In this document: positions 1 to 10,559 of the stretch, piece after piece
Layout: each line of letters starts with the position of its first letter
How positions within the stretch are numbered: position 1 is the stretch's first letter
Source of the DNA: Natrinema sp046097095
GTDB lineage: Archaea > Halobacteriota > Halobacteria > Halobacteriales > Natrialbaceae
Assembly: GCF_046097095.1 (NCBI RefSeq)
Contig: NZ_CP175699.1
Location: forward strand, 186,001-250,000
Direction of reading: 5' to 3'
DNA: 64,000 nucleotides
The notes under the pieces: generated by a model
Databases searched by the model: none
Told to the model about the DNA's origin: nothing
The model's input: the letters and a program-made list of their open reading frames with translations, nothing else
Made by a program: the position numbers and the translations under genes

Positions 1-45
1 AGTGTTCGGACTTCCACGTCCACCTTTACGAACGAAACACGGACC

Positions 46-357
46 GTGCTCCGGACTCCGATGATGTGTCTTGCTGTATACGTTGGAGAGCAACTGGTGA
101 ACGTCTTCCCACACTCATGGGGTGACGATCACCACGGAGTCACGGACGCGATTGCAGCCTTCAGAACGGACGACCTTGAGCTGTTCCCGTACGCCCCTGA
201 TTCGGCTGCACCACCCCCAAGCCACTGTCCAGAATGCAATACCGAACTGACGAACGTACAGGGAATCGGTGTATGTCAGAGTTGTGATCAAGTCGAAGTC
301 GGCACCCTGCTTCATCCCGAGCGAAGTCAGCGGTCGCAGTTTATGCTCCGACCGTGA
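46..357 (+). CDS. Hypothetical protein with C-terminal zinc ribbon, possibly 5'-partial
   Basis: No family recognised. The last third carries two CxxC pairs (CPEC near residue 61 and CQSC near residue 76), the pattern of a small zinc ribbon. The reading frame stays open to the window edge, so the ATG at 46 may be internal to a longer protein that begins outside. The nearest gene downstream is on the opposite strand. Zinc binding is inferred from the cysteine spacing only. Confidence 0.45.
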   Translation: MLRTPMMCLAVYVGEQLVNVFPHSWGDDHHGVTDAIAAFRTDDLELFPYAPDSAAPPPSHCPECNTELTNVQGIGVCQSCDQVEVGTLLHPERSQRSQFMLRP

Positions 358-504
358 TCTAAGAAGTCTCTTTTCCCGTCGGCAATCTCCGTAATTTAGC
401 GCTCAATAGCTGTCTTATACAGTGAAATTGTTGTCCGACTCTGGCCGACTTCTCGGACAGAGTTCCGTGTCCAAGAGGACTTAACGTGCAGTAATCCGAT
501 TGTC

Positions 505-813
505 TTAGGCATCCTGCCCCCAAGCAGGATGATTCCTAATTTTCTCTCGCACCGGTTTCACGTCTTCTGGTTCATTTACTCCCAAAAGATCAAACATAAG
601 TGACTGCGTTGGAATATCTGACTTCTCATCCCCACGCCGCTCAAAATTGGCTTCCGACCTCCCGTACTCTGTGTTCGCCCATTGGTTCTTAACAGGAACA
701 ATACGGTACTCTGCGAGACACTTAATGAGCTGTTTTCGATTTTGATTTTCAAGCGCCTTCTTCACGCAATAACTGAAATTATCAATTTCTGGCGGCCTAT
801 CAAACGTCACCAT
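505..813 (-). CDS. Hypothetical small protein
   Basis: A 102-residue ORF with no recognised domain. It is soluble, with no signal peptide or membrane segment. It is richer in Lys, Asn and AT-ending codons than typical haloarchaeal core genes, which suggests acquired DNA. It stands alone between two plus-strand genes. It could be a plasmid- or virus-type accessory gene, but nothing in the sequence decides this. Confidence 0.4.
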   Translation of the reverse strand: MVTFDRPPEIDNFSYCVKKALENQNRKQLIKCLAEYRIVPVKNQWANTEYGRSEANFERRGDEKSDIPTQSLMFDLLGVNEPEDVKPVREKIRNHPAWGQDA

Positions 814-1022
814 GTCTGCCGTATGGTATAGGGAAATACTAAGTACTGCTCCATTCTTATGTCCAAACTTAAGATGATCACGGGCTGCCTTCTAAGAGTG
901 AGTATGTCTGACTTTGGGAGAGGAATTGAACAACCACTGCCGCTCAGTATAGAGGACACAACTATCATTCCTTCGTTGCCCAATCATCGTCCTCTTGGCT
1001 CTCGATGAGAGAGATGATATAG

Positions 1023-1346
1023 ATGACTACTATTGACCCCAAAACGCTTCGAACGAAATTGGAGAATGGTGAGGACGTGTGTGTAGTCGATATTCGGTCA
1101 GAAGAGGATTATGAGGAAAACCATATTAAGAATAGTAAGAACCGTCCTATTCGAGAGGCGCTTCTTTCGGGGAATGTTGAGAAAGCGTTGGCAGAGTTGG
1201 ACAACCTCCCGGCCGACAAGGAACTCGTTATGGTATGTGATGCGGGGGTCGCATCAACCGAAACTGCCCGCCAACTCCAAGACCAAGGGAAGAACGCGAG
1301 TGCCCTTGATGGCGGTTTGAATGCGTGGGAGCAGAGTCAAGAGTAA
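1023..1346 (+). CDS. Rhodanese-like sulfurtransferase, single domain
   Basis: Single-domain rhodanese of 107 residues. The N-terminal part has the DIRSEEDYEENHI pattern, equivalent to the usual D-x-R-x-x-x-E-x-x-x-G-H-I of the family. The active-site loop CDAGVAS (Cys near residue 75) fits the C-x-x-G-x-x-S persulfide loop. Such proteins move sulfane sulfur between cytosolic carriers. The substrate cannot be inferred. The gene is monocistronic; a decayed PIN-domain gene follows downstream. Confidence 0.8.
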   Translation: MTTIDPKTLRTKLENGEDVCVVDIRSEEDYEENHIKNSKNRPIREALLSGNVEKALAELDNLPADKELVMVCDAGVASTETARQLQDQGKNASALDGGLNAWEQSQE

Positions 1347-1460
1347 TAGAGTGATTCGCATGCGCACTTAGCGCGGTATCCGGTGGGGACGTGACCGCAC
1401 CAAGCGTGCAGAACGCGAACTGCAGGCAGTCGAAGACGATGTTCGGTGGGGTCTAAGTGC

Positions 1461-1730
1461 GTGATCGCTGCGGTCGCTGATACAGGCCCACTCATCCACC
1501 TTGACGAAATTAACACGCTTTAATTGTTCTCGGCAGTCGATGAGTTACTCATTCCACAGACAGTATACGAAGAACTTGAGGCAGATACGGTTCCGTCTGC
1601 GCGGCATTGTCTAGATAAGGGAAACTGCAAGACGTGGAAACGGTGAAGACGTGATGGATCCTGTGACATCGTTATATATTCCCTGACATAAATAGGACTC
1701 AATCGACGAGCAACGAACATTCAGCTACTT
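1461..1730 (+). pseudogene. Decayed PIN-domain (toxin-type ribonuclease) gene
   Basis: From a GTG at 1461 the reading begins VIAAVADTGPLIHLDEINTL, the N-terminal acidic motif of PIN-domain toxins. It then meets a TAA and resumes with LFSAVDELLIPQTVYEEL, a typical PIN helix. After the next few residues the frame shifts and more stops follow, so no protein longer than about 40 residues is possible. No antitoxin gene survives beside it. Confidence 0.6.
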
Positions 1731-1746
1731 CAGCACACTTCTCACA

Positions 1747-3324
1747 AGGAGTATGTATCTCATTCTTCAGTAGTAGTGCTGCGACAGCCGTTAAAGCGTC
1801 GATCGACACCAGAAGTGCGTAACTAGACAGTGCACCATCTCCGATGCAATCTTATTCTCCAATAACCTCTGTTCAGTGGCGATCTAAGTGGCGATTGCTT
1901 CGGAAGTGGCGGAGGGTGTGATGCTACGACACCGTTGATCGGGATCGGCTCCCTGACTCAGCAGAAGATCCCGTTGAGCAATTTGTCTATCTCTGACTCA
2001 AAGACCACTCGTGAGGCCTTTTCCAAAGCGGATAGAGACCGACATCATGTTAACCAACAGAACTATTGGTTGGCGTTCCGTGTTGGGTAAGTCTTGCAGC
2101 GTCCGCTAAGGGGCGGAGGCGCATTCTGACCCTCCGGCGAGAGACGAACGCGTCGCAGAGCAACACAACCAGATTGCTCGAACGACGACAAGCAGGCTCA
2201 CAAGTTTCTTCGATACACCGTTCTCCGGCGGCTTAAAGGGAGAGACAGAACACCTGTTGACAGACAGCACGCTGCTCCGGCGTGACTATCGGATATAGCA
2301 AGGATGACGAGATGCTCGACAGCTGGGGCTCCAGCAAAGACTAATGGGAGACCGTCCTACTACAGAAATCGTGTATCTGCTTCCACGTGTTCTTCCCGGA
2401 CAACCAGTAGACAACCCTACGCATCATCGTCGACGTGATGGCCGCGCTCGGTGTCTGGCAGATCTGGACTGGCAACGCTGCCGTGTTCGGCTCCTACAAC
2501 CATCAGGAGCGCTGCGAAACTATCTCGGACGGTCATCAGGTCGAGGAGTTGCTTCACGAGCGCCTCGATGGCCCTGAGGAAGCCGTCGCCTCGGGTGGTG
2601 GTCAAACTGGCGATGTCCGCGACCGGCTAGTCGTCGACGATGACCTATATCCAAGGACGACCTCGAGTCATCGGGATAGCCGATACGCTGTCGTATACCC
2701 CAGTCAGATGAAATTGAACTGAATACAGGCACCGGTAAAGGATCAAACCCAGACACCCCTGACGTCAAATGAAATTTTCCAGTAACTGAAGGAGTGGGAG
2801 AGAGAAGGCCCATACCCCAAATGTCGAGTGTAAACTACTGAATTCACGCGTTATAACCGATTTATGGCCCACTCAAGAATTCGGCAGATAGAAATTAGAA
2901 TGGAGAGTGGTTAGGGAATCGATAGGGATTTATTCTCTCTTTGACTGTAGTCCCACTGTGGATATTGCTTCCATTCAAGCTATATAAAGCCACAATAAAC
3001 ATTTAAACTAATAATTGCAGGAATATTCTGCCGAAACGGCATCAAGGTAGGTACAGTTGATAACATAATGAGTTAGGTCTTTCTCGAGAGTTCTCTGATA
3101 TGTTCGATTTCATACTCGCCTCGAAACGACGAGAACCACCCTCCGTCCGCTGACTGAACCAGCGACCTCAATTCCGAATGAGGGTTGCGGTTCAGGTTAA
3201 TCGCTGTCAGTACTCCCCGAATTTGTTCGTTCCACAACCCTCATTCCGTGGATATGGTGATACGAGTAGATATGATTTTGATATGAGCAAAAGGATATTC
3301 TGTTCGAGGCGAGTACTGTCGTAT
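1747..3324. other. Long region without an intact gene
   Basis: About 1.6 kb with no convincing coding frame. Open frames at roughly 2344-2722 on both strands are short, overlap one another and match no family I recognise. The segment reads like decayed DNA, probably old mobile-element or accessory-gene debris. The stretch 2880-3110 just before the IclR gene is AT-rich and should hold its promoter. Confidence 0.4.
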
Positions 3325-4125
3325 ATGGGTTCAGACAGCGATCGTCGACGGATCAAGTCCGCAGACAAGGTGTGTGATATCCTCGAACACTTGCGGACAG
3401 TGGGAACATCGACGGTCTCTGAGATATCCGAAGCTATCGAGCTCTCTCCGGGAACGACTCACACGTATCTTGCGACCCTCGAGTCACGCGGTCTCGTTCG
3501 GCAGGATGAGGGGAGCAGTGAGTACCGACTCGGCCTCGAACTACTCCCATACGGAGATCACGTCCGCGTCCGGAACGAGTTCTATCGCGCAGCCGAGGCA
3601 GAGATCCAGCAGCTGGCCCACGATAGCGGCGCCTATGCACACCTCATGACCGAACACAATGGACGGCTGATAATCCTCCAAGAGACCTTCGGCGAGAACG
3701 CAATTGGGACTGATTTCCATCCTCGGAAGCGGGAACGGCCAGAACCGCTCCTCCACTGCACTGCCACGGGAAAAGCGATCCTTGCGCACCTTCCAGATTA
3801 TCGCGTCGCCAATATCCTTCACGAGCGTGATCTGGTCTCACACACATCATCGACAATCACAGAGAAAGATGAATTGGTGGCCGAACTCGAGACGATCCGA
3901 GAACGGGGGTTCGCATTGAACGATCAGGAACACATGCGAGGTATTCGCGCCGTCGGCACGCCGGTGTTATCCGACGACGGTCGCGTCCTCGGTGCAGTTA
4001 GCCTCTCTGGATCTGCCAGTAATTGGAGCGGTGACCGGTTCCGGGAGGAGGTACCGAAGACAGTCATGCGGACCGCCAACGCCATTGAGGTGAACGTCCA
4101 CTCGAACCTCGATGAGACCAGTTAA
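3325..4125 (+). CDS. IclR-family transcriptional regulator
   Basis: A 266-residue IclR regulator. An N-terminal winged helix (about residues 10-70, with VSEISEAIELSPGTTHTYL as recognition region) is followed by the effector-binding GAF-like domain. That domain carries the family's LLHCTATGKAILAHLP segment and GIRAVGTPVL near the C-terminus. I chose ATG 3325 because it leaves the usual short lead before the HTH; an upstream ATG at 3178 adds 49 residues without domain character. IclR proteins usually control nearby catabolic operons, but the neighbours here (a small RHH-like gene and a GH3 gene on the minus strand) do not reveal the effector. Confidence 0.85.
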   Translation: MGSDSDRRRIKSADKVCDILEHLRTVGTSTVSEISEAIELSPGTTHTYLATLESRGLVRQDEGSSEYRLGLELLPYGDHVRVRNEFYRAAEAEIQQLAHDSGAYAHLMTEHNGRLIILQETFGENAIGTDFHPRKRERPEPLLHCTATGKAILAHLPDYRVANILHERDLVSHTSSTITEKDELVAELETIRERGFALNDQEHMRGIRAVGTPVLSDDGRVLGAVSLSGSASNWSGDRFREEVPKTVMRTANAIEVNVHSNLDETS

Positions 4126-4179
4126 TCGAAGAGACGATATGCCGATGTCATCCAGTCAGACATAGAGAAGACCCCCAAA

Positions 4180-4527
4180 TCATTCGCTTTCCGTAGCGAG
4201 ATGTGGTTGGTCGGATAGAACGTCTTCCGCGTTTCGCTTTGCTAGCTCTTCTAACCCCAGTTCAATCACGTATGGATAGAAGTCCCTGAGTTTCTGTATA
4301 TCAATACTGTATTCCCGTTTAGATTTGAGTGACAATTCTTGGTATGTCAGTTCTAACTCCTCACGTACGCTTTTTGGAAGGTAGATGGTCGTCCCTGTCC
4401 ATTCCGATTTGACGTCTATTTCTGCCGAAACCTTCCCTCTCTCACCCGCCCTGTTCGTCCACGTATCAAGTTCTGATTCCATCGATTCTGTACTGCCAGT
4501 CTCTTTCTTGTGCGATTTTTCGCCCAT
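4180..4527 (-). CDS. Haloarchaeal RHH/plasmid-accessory-like small protein
   Basis: A 115-residue protein with a charged, low-complexity N-terminal 45 residues. The C-terminal segment TTIYLPKSVREELEL with downstream helices resembles ribbon-helix-helix-like accessory proteins found next to ParA genes on haloarchaeal plasmids. No ParA partner is present here. DNA binding is inferred from this resemblance. The gene is AT-richer than its surroundings, consistent with plasmid or island origin. Confidence 0.45.
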   Translation of the reverse strand: MGEKSHKKETGSTESMESELDTWTNRAGERGKVSAEIDVKSEWTGTTIYLPKSVREELELTYQELSLKSKREYSIDIQKLRDFYPYVIELGLEELAKRNAEDVLSDQPHLATESE

Positions 4528-4682
4528 TCTGATTCCTTACTATCTATATTTAATGCGTTTCACCACGTCGTGTGATGGGTGGTACCAATGATCTGTATTA
4601 CTCTCATTACTGCAGAGATATATAGGTTTTTCGTAAGCCATTCACCATAAATTGGGTAAATCGCATTTCTTTCTGGGTGTTA

Positions 4683-6923
4683 TCAAATAGAAAATCGTTC
4701 CGAAAGATCATCGACATACACCATAAACTCACTATGTTCGACAAATTCTATTCCGTCAGAACGCGTCACTGCGAGATCGTCCGTATTAACGGTAAGTCGA
4801 ACGGTCGTCGTTTCACCGGGCGGAACCGTAACTCGAGAGAACGCCTTCAATTCCCGACGAGGAGTGACTTGAGAACTGCTACAATTCCGCATGAACAGCT
4901 GGACGACTTCGGTCCCTGTACGAGCACTGGTGTTGGTAACGTCGACAGCTACGTTGATGTGTCCGTATCGTTTTGCTCCGGTCGTATCGATTTTCATCGA
5001 TTCGTACGTGAACGAACTGTAACTTTCACCATGGCCGAACCGGAACAATGGGTCGTATGACGAAGGATGCTCGTTTTCACCCATCAGCACCGGCTGTGAA
5101 AGACAGTCGTGAAGACAAGGCAGTTCACCGACAGACTTTGGCATCGATACCGGAAGTTTCCCAGATGGGTTATGATTACCAAATAGCACGTCAGCAACCG
5201 CTCGTCCACCTTTCGGGCCAGGAAGATACGCCATCACCGTTGCATCGGCGTGGGAAATGAGATCGGTGATCGCGAGCGGTCGACCCGAGACGAGTACGAG
5301 TACGGTCGGAATCCCCGTTTTCGCGACGGTCTCGAGAAGTCGCTGTTGCGCATCGGGGACAGCCAACTGAGTTCGAGTCGGGAACTCTCCGGTCGGGCCA
5401 TTGATCGACTCCGGGCCGAACTCATAGACGTACCAATCTTCTCCAAGAACGACGACGGCGGCGTCGGCGGTAGAGGCCGCTTCCTGTACCGCTTCTTCGT
5501 CCGCGACGGTATCGATAGACGCACCTTTCGTATACGTTACCGAAGACGGATCGTCGACCGCTTCGGTAATTCCGTCGATGACCGTCGTTCCCCGATCGTG
5601 ATCTAGATCTGCGACAGTCCATCCGCCGCACAGGTTATCGACGGTGCGAGCATTCGGTCCAGTGACGAGAATTTCGTCTGCCGTTTCGAGTGGGAGGACC
5701 CCATCATCGTTTTGTAACAGCGTTATCGACTGCCGTGCTGCTTTCAGTGCAACGCGGCGATGTGCATCACACCCTATATTTTCGACCGCAACGTCCGCTT
5801 CGATATACGGGTCCTCGAACAGTCCTAACTGAAATTTCATCTCGAGAATTCGTCGAGTTCGCTGGTCAAGCAATGATTCCGATAGGCTACCGTCGTCGAA
5901 CAGTTCCCGTAACCTATCCACGTAGGATGGACCCCCTACTGTGAATAAATCGATTCCAGCTTCCCATGCTGTTCGAACGGCATCAGTGGACGTTTCCGCC
6001 GTTTCATGGCCTTCTTCCAGCATATCGACGCCCCACCAGTCAGAACAGGTGACACCCTCGAAACCGAGCTCGTCACGAAGTAATTCAGTGAGATATCGAT
6101 GTGATCCGTGGACCGGTTCACGGTTTACGGAATTGTACGCTGCCATGACTGCTGTGACATCGCTGTCTATCGCACGGCGAAACGGAGGGAGAAATATTCG
6201 ATGGAGCGCCCGTGGAGAGATATCGACTGGAGCCATGTGTTCGCCTCGGACAGGCGACCCGAACGCAGGAAAGTTTTTGACTGTTGCGGCGACTCGCGAG
6301 TTCGTTTCTCGTGATTTATCCTCTAGTCCGCTGATCTCCGCGGCGACTAGTTGGCTGACCAAGTACGGGGATTCTCCGTATGTTTCGTAAGTCCTCGCCC
6401 ATCGTTGATCGCGTGCAACGCCAGCTGCTGGTGAGTTGGTCTGTGTCGCACCGGTCGCACGCATTTCCTTTGCGGTGATACTCGCGGTATCTTGAACGAG
6501 TTCGGGATTCCACGTCGCGGCCAGTCCGAGATTATGGGGGAATATCGTCGTGTCGACTACGTTCGCATGACCGTGAACCGCGTCAACGGGAATATTAATC
6601 GGTATTCCAAGTCGAGTGTCTTCAACGGCGACCTGTTGAAGCCAATTACTTATCCGAATAGCAACGTTAGGACGATTATAGCGAGAGACTCCTACTCCAA
6701 AAGGCGTCACGGAACCAATGGATCGGTCACGAATAGCAGTGATTGCGTCATCAATCGTTGCAGCGTAATCCTTCTCGGAGAAGTTACCAGAGAAGTCACC
6801 GACGTACATTCCGACCGTCTGCCCAATCTTCTCCTCGATAGTCATCCGTTCAATGAGATCTGTCACTCGGTCGGCGACGGGTGCCGTTGGATCCTCGTAA
6901 ACGCGATCCCTTTCCTCAGACAT
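4683..6923 (-). CDS. Glycoside hydrolase family 3 (beta-glucosidase type)
   Basis: A 746-residue protein with the three-part GH3 layout: N-terminal barrel (about 20-340), alpha/beta sandwich (about 370-600) and a C-terminal fibronectin-III-like domain. The nucleophile motif is GVTCSDWWG, with Asp near residue 295. Substrate residues are seen in NIPVDAVHGHAN. The usual Lys-His pair of the barrel reads VKNFPAFG (Lys216-Asn217), so the His is replaced. I prefer the ATG giving MSEERD at 6923; an ATG 18 bases upstream also exists. No signal peptide, so probably cytosolic hydrolysis of imported beta-glucosides or xylosides. Monocistronic. Confidence 0.85.
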   Translation of the reverse strand: MSEERDRVYEDPTAPVADRVTDLIERMTIEEKIGQTVGMYVGDFSGNFSEKDYAATIDDAITAIRDRSIGSVTPFGVGVSRYNRPNVAIRISNWLQQVAVEDTRLGIPINIPVDAVHGHANVVDTTIFPHNLGLAATWNPELVQDTASITAKEMRATGATQTNSPAAGVARDQRWARTYETYGESPYLVSQLVAAEISGLEDKSRETNSRVAATVKNFPAFGSPVRGEHMAPVDISPRALHRIFLPPFRRAIDSDVTAVMAAYNSVNREPVHGSHRYLTELLRDELGFEGVTCSDWWGVDMLEEGHETAETSTDAVRTAWEAGIDLFTVGGPSYVDRLRELFDDGSLSESLLDQRTRRILEMKFQLGLFEDPYIEADVAVENIGCDAHRRVALKAARQSITLLQNDDGVLPLETADEILVTGPNARTVDNLCGGWTVADLDHDRGTTVIDGITEAVDDPSSVTYTKGASIDTVADEEAVQEAASTADAAVVVLGEDWYVYEFGPESINGPTGEFPTRTQLAVPDAQQRLLETVAKTGIPTVLVLVSGRPLAITDLISHADATVMAYLPGPKGGRAVADVLFGNHNPSGKLPVSMPKSVGELPCLHDCLSQPVLMGENEHPSSYDPLFRFGHGESYSSFTYESMKIDTTGAKRYGHINVAVDVTNTSARTGTEVVQLFMRNCSSSQVTPRRELKAFSRVTVPPGETTTVRLTVNTDDLAVTRSDGIEFVEHSEFMVYVDDLSERFSI

Positions 6924-7089
6924 TATGCGAAATAGTAACACCCGGTCCTAATTAAGCTACGTTGTTGTTGCGTTTGCGGTCGAACTGCTCTAAGAGAGTT
7001 CAGTGGAACGCAAAATTAGGGGTAGTGCGCGATATACCAGAAATCGCTGATACTCGCGGTGACACTATCGACGGTTGGCAATCGTCAGA

Positions 7090-8622
7090 TTAGCCGAGAT
7101 TGATGTTGATCGCTTTCGTTTGCGTGTACTCGTCAATTGCTTCCATCGCGTTCTCACGACCTTGACCCGATTGCTTATATCCACCGAACGGTTGTCCGGC
7201 AGAGGCGTCGTTGTAGTGATTGACCCAGACGACGCCTGCCTCGAGGCGGCGGGCCGTCCGGAGCGCCTTCGTGATGTTGTTCGTGACGACGCCCGACGCC
7301 AAACCGTAGTCGGTATCATTCGCCATTTCGATTGCTTCGTCCTCGTCCGTCCAACCGAACGTCTCCACGACCGGACCGAAGATCTCCTCTTGCACTGACT
7401 GGTGATCGTGATCGAGTCCGTCGATAATCGTCGGTTCGTAGAACGAGCCCGTCTCGAGTTCGCCGTCGTCGGGCGTTTGCCCGCCGGTGACAATCGTCCC
7501 GTCGCCCTCTCTCGCTGCCTCAACGTACCCGCTCGTTCGCTCGACCTGTTCCGGCGAGACTTTCGGACCCATGTCGGTCTCCTCGAGGAGCGGATCGCCG
7601 AGTTCCAGCCCGGCGGCGGCCTCAGCGTAGGCGTCGAGGAACTCGTCTTTGATGTCTTCGTGAACGAAGATCCGCGAGCCGGCGGCGCAGAACTCGCCCT
7701 TGTTGAAGAAGATCGCCATCATCGCGATCTCGACGGCCTCCTCGATGTCCGCGTCAGGATAAATGATGACTGGACTCTTGCCGCCGAGTTCCAGCGTCGT
7801 CTTCGTCACGGTATCGATGGAGTTTCGGACGATCTCTTTGCCAACTTCTGTCGACCCGGTGAACGAGAGTTTGTGTACGTCGGAGTGTTCTGACAGCGGC
7901 GCACCCGCATCGTCCCCGTATCCAGTGACGACATTCACGACGCCATCGGGAACGATGCCGTCGACGAGCTCGACGAATTTCAGGATCGACAACGGGGTCT
8001 CTTCGGACGGTTTCAGCACGATCGTGTTCCCCGCAGCCAGCGCGGGTCCGAGCTTCCAGATTGCGATCATCAGCGGGAAGTTCCACGGGACGATCCCGCC
8101 GACGACGCCGTAGGGTTCGCGGATCGTCAGTACTTGCTTCTCCCGATCGAACATATCGTCGGTCGGAACCGTCTCGCCGGTTACCATCCGCGCTGCCGCC
8201 GCGTTGTATCGAAGATGATCGAGGACGACGCCGATGTCGCCCATCGCCTCCGTGATCGTCTTTCCGGTGTCGAGTACCTCGAGAGTCGCGAGCGTTTCGC
8301 GATTCGCTTCCACTGCGTCCGCGATCTCCGAAAGGACGCGCTGTCGCTCTCCGGGCGAATACCCGGACCATTCCGTCTCGAACGCCGACTGCGCCGCGTC
8401 GACGGCTCGATCGATGTCCGTCGCGTTCCCAGCAGGGACCTCGGCGAGAACCTCACCGGTCGCGGGGTCTCGCGTTTCAATCGTCTCGCTCGAGTTGCTT
8501 TCTACCCACTCGCCACCGATATAGTGAGTCAAATTACTGGGAAGCACCTCTTCGGAGGCACTTCGATGACGTTGTACGATCGAACTACTCTCGTCTGCTT
8601 GCGGATCAGTATCTATACTCAT
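7090..8622 (-). CDS. NAD(P)-dependent aldehyde dehydrogenase (betaine-aldehyde-dehydrogenase-like)
   Basis: A full-length ALDH of 510 residues oxidising an aldehyde to the acid. Catalytic residues are visible: Asn181 in PWNFPLM, Lys204 in VLKPSEE, Glu278 in TLELGGK and nucleophile Cys312 in NKGEFCAAG. It resembles the betaine/aminoaldehyde branch, but the substrate cannot be fixed from sequence. It lies beside an FAD amine-oxidase-type gene (8863-10080, same strand) and near divergent etfBA. That is consistent with a role in quaternary-amine or amino-acid catabolism, which is inference. Confidence 0.85.
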   Translation of the reverse strand: MSIDTDPQADESSSIVQRHRSASEEVLPSNLTHYIGGEWVESNSSETIETRDPATGEVLAEVPAGNATDIDRAVDAAQSAFETEWSGYSPGERQRVLSEIADAVEANRETLATLEVLDTGKTITEAMGDIGVVLDHLRYNAAAARMVTGETVPTDDMFDREKQVLTIREPYGVVGGIVPWNFPLMIAIWKLGPALAAGNTIVLKPSEETPLSILKFVELVDGIVPDGVVNVVTGYGDDAGAPLSEHSDVHKLSFTGSTEVGKEIVRNSIDTVTKTTLELGGKSPVIIYPDADIEEAVEIAMMAIFFNKGEFCAAGSRIFVHEDIKDEFLDAYAEAAAGLELGDPLLEETDMGPKVSPEQVERTSGYVEAAREGDGTIVTGGQTPDDGELETGSFYEPTIIDGLDHDHQSVQEEIFGPVVETFGWTDEDEAIEMANDTDYGLASGVVTNNITKALRTARRLEAGVVWVNHYNDASAGQPFGGYKQSGQGRENAMEAIDEYTQTKAININLG

Positions 8623-8862
8623 GACTCACCTTGACATGGTTGCCCTATTATACTTAAAGATAACGGTACATATGACCCTGATACGTCAGAATCAGAACCG
8701 CATAAGCAGATCGATCGGTCCACTGCATGGAAGCGGCCGAGCGATATCGATTGGCGACCGAAAGGCGGATATCGAACGGTGGTTCGCTATTGGTATCCAG
8801 TCAAGCACCACAACCGATATCAGTATTACTATGACTTCCGTCCTACGTCGTTAGCGCTCCGT

Positions 8863-10080
8863 TTACTCTGTAGTCTCGAGTTCGGACACATCGAACAGTT
8901 CCCACTGAGTTGACTCGAAGTCCGTCGATCGATCGTCGAACCGATCGAGGGCGAACGTTGACACCGGGAACGGTGCACCGTATCCGGAGACCAGTTCGCG
9001 CACTGCAGCGACCCCGACGGGAGTGCCAGTGATTCCGAGTCCACTGAACCCGGTCGCAAGTACCAATCCGTCAGGTGCCTCGTCAGGCGAATCGACGATC
9101 GGTAACCAGTCCGGCGTCTGAGCGTCGCCCGTTGGACAGCAGCCGTCGCTCGCGACCGCCGCGTCCGAGAACTCGTCGAGTAACTCCGGTGTCCGGATGG
9201 CCAGCTCTCGGTGGACCTCCTCGTCCGCGCTATGTTTCACCGATCCCTCCTGTTCGACGATACCTTCGACACCGCTTATATGGATTTCGTCGTCGTCGTT
9301 CCGCTCCGGACGCCAGAACGAGTCCGAGACCTCGTCGTACCAGATCGGGTACTCGTCTGCGATATCCGTCTCGACGCCGCTCTGACTGGTTAGGTTGACA
9401 GACCAGTAGCGCTTGGCTTGGATCGGCAACTGGACGTAGTCGGAGACGAGTTGTCGCGTTCGCCAGCCGGCAGCAGTGACGACCGTCGGCGCGCGAACGA
9501 CACCGTCGGTCGTTTCGACGCCCGTCACCGCTCCGTCTTCGACGAGGATATCGGTTACTTCGACGCCGGTACGAATCGTTGCACCGCGCTTCTCGGCGTC
9601 TTTGGCAAGCGCTGTGGTGAACGTATAGGGTTCTACCCAGCCCGTTCGTTCGAGAACCATCCCACCTGCGATCGGCCCCTCGTCTTCGTCGACGTTAAAG
9701 AGGTCCGGGTACCGCTCTTCGAGTTCAGCGGCCGACTGCCACGTAACGTCGTATCCACTCGGATCTGCCATTTCCTCGACGTATCGTTTACCGTCTTCGA
9801 CCCGGTCAGGTGCGGCAAGACAGACCATTTCTCGGTCGATATATTCGAAGTTCCCTACTCCGTCGAGGGTTTCGAAGTACTGATAAACGTATTCGCCCGC
9901 CTTCGGAAGGTCCGGATAGACTAATTCAGGATTCACGAGTCCTGACGAGTGACTCGTCGCCTCAGCGGCAAGCTGATCTCGTTCAAGGAGCATCACGTCA
10001 TGATCCGACGCTAGTTCTCGTGCGATCGCACTCCCAATACATCCACCGCCGACTACGATGACTTCTGCGTCTGCTGTCAT
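8863..10080 (-). CDS. FAD-dependent oxidoreductase, DAO family (sarcosine/dimethylglycine-oxidase-like)
   Basis: A 405-residue DAO-fold flavoprotein. The N-terminal nucleotide-binding motif GGGCIGSA lies at residues 11-18. A ligand segment ATSHSSGLVN follows, and the C-terminal GLVLATGFSGLGITGTPVG FAD-closure motif is present. It lacks the folate-binding GcvT domain of the larger dimethylglycine enzyme at 47437. It is divergent from etfBA across a 479-bp AT-rich gap, the arrangement expected when ETF takes the electrons. The substrate is probably an N-methylated or simple amino acid, which is inference. Confidence 0.8.
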   Translation of the reverse strand: MTADAEVIVVGGGCIGSAIARELASDHDVMLLERDQLAAEATSHSSGLVNPELVYPDLPKAGEYVYQYFETLDGVGNFEYIDREMVCLAAPDRVEDGKRYVEEMADPSGYDVTWQSAAELEERYPDLFNVDEDEGPIAGGMVLERTGWVEPYTFTTALAKDAEKRGATIRTGVEVTDILVEDGAVTGVETTDGVVRAPTVVTAAGWRTRQLVSDYVQLPIQAKRYWSVNLTSQSGVETDIADEYPIWYDEVSDSFWRPERNDDDEIHISGVEGIVEQEGSVKHSADEEVHRELAIRTPELLDEFSDAAVASDGCCPTGDAQTPDWLPIVDSPDEAPDGLVLATGFSGLGITGTPVGVAAVRELVSGYGAPFPVSTFALDRFDDRSTDFESTQWELFDVSELETTE

Positions 10081-10559
10081 GGGTATCAGTCGCCTCGTAA
10101 TAGAGGGGATTATCCACTGTAAAAAATATTTTGGTAACCTGCCTACCGAGACACAATATTCTGTCTGAAAACGGCGAGAAACGTTATATCTTAACGGCTC
10201 ATGTCTATATATTACTGTGAGTTATATAATGCCGCCAGTATATTTTACATTCTTATATCACAAATATTATTGTCATTACGAAGAATTTTCCTATGGCTTA
10301 TTTATTGTTTATCGGATTTAGAACGAGGCCCGGAGATCACTCACTTCCAGTATTACTAGTAGCACTAATACAGATCACACAGCATCTCGATCCGATATCC
10401 CGATATTTTTACAGGCATATGTTTGTAATCGTGCCGTTAGGATACGTCTGAGTATTACTAGCAATGCTTGATATCCGTTATTATCTCATAGCCGCTCACA
10501 GGAAAAATACATCCCAAATACCGGAATCTTTTTATATTGTATTGGTAGAGCCATAGACG
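10081..10559. promoter_or_regulatory. Divergent promoter region between FAD oxidoreductase and etfB
   Basis: A 479-bp, strongly AT-rich gap with no ORF, between the minus-strand oxidoreductase gene and plus-strand etfB. The etfB TATA-like element TTTTTATATTG sits at 10529-10539, about 25 bp before the ATG, so the etf transcript is likely leaderless. AT-rich hexamers around 10190-10290 could serve further start sites. No operator could be defined. Confidence 0.5.

Noticed and set aside
2344..2722. Short frames on both strands that look protein-like
   Set aside because: They overlap each other, have no recognised family and lie in a decayed region; not reported as genes.
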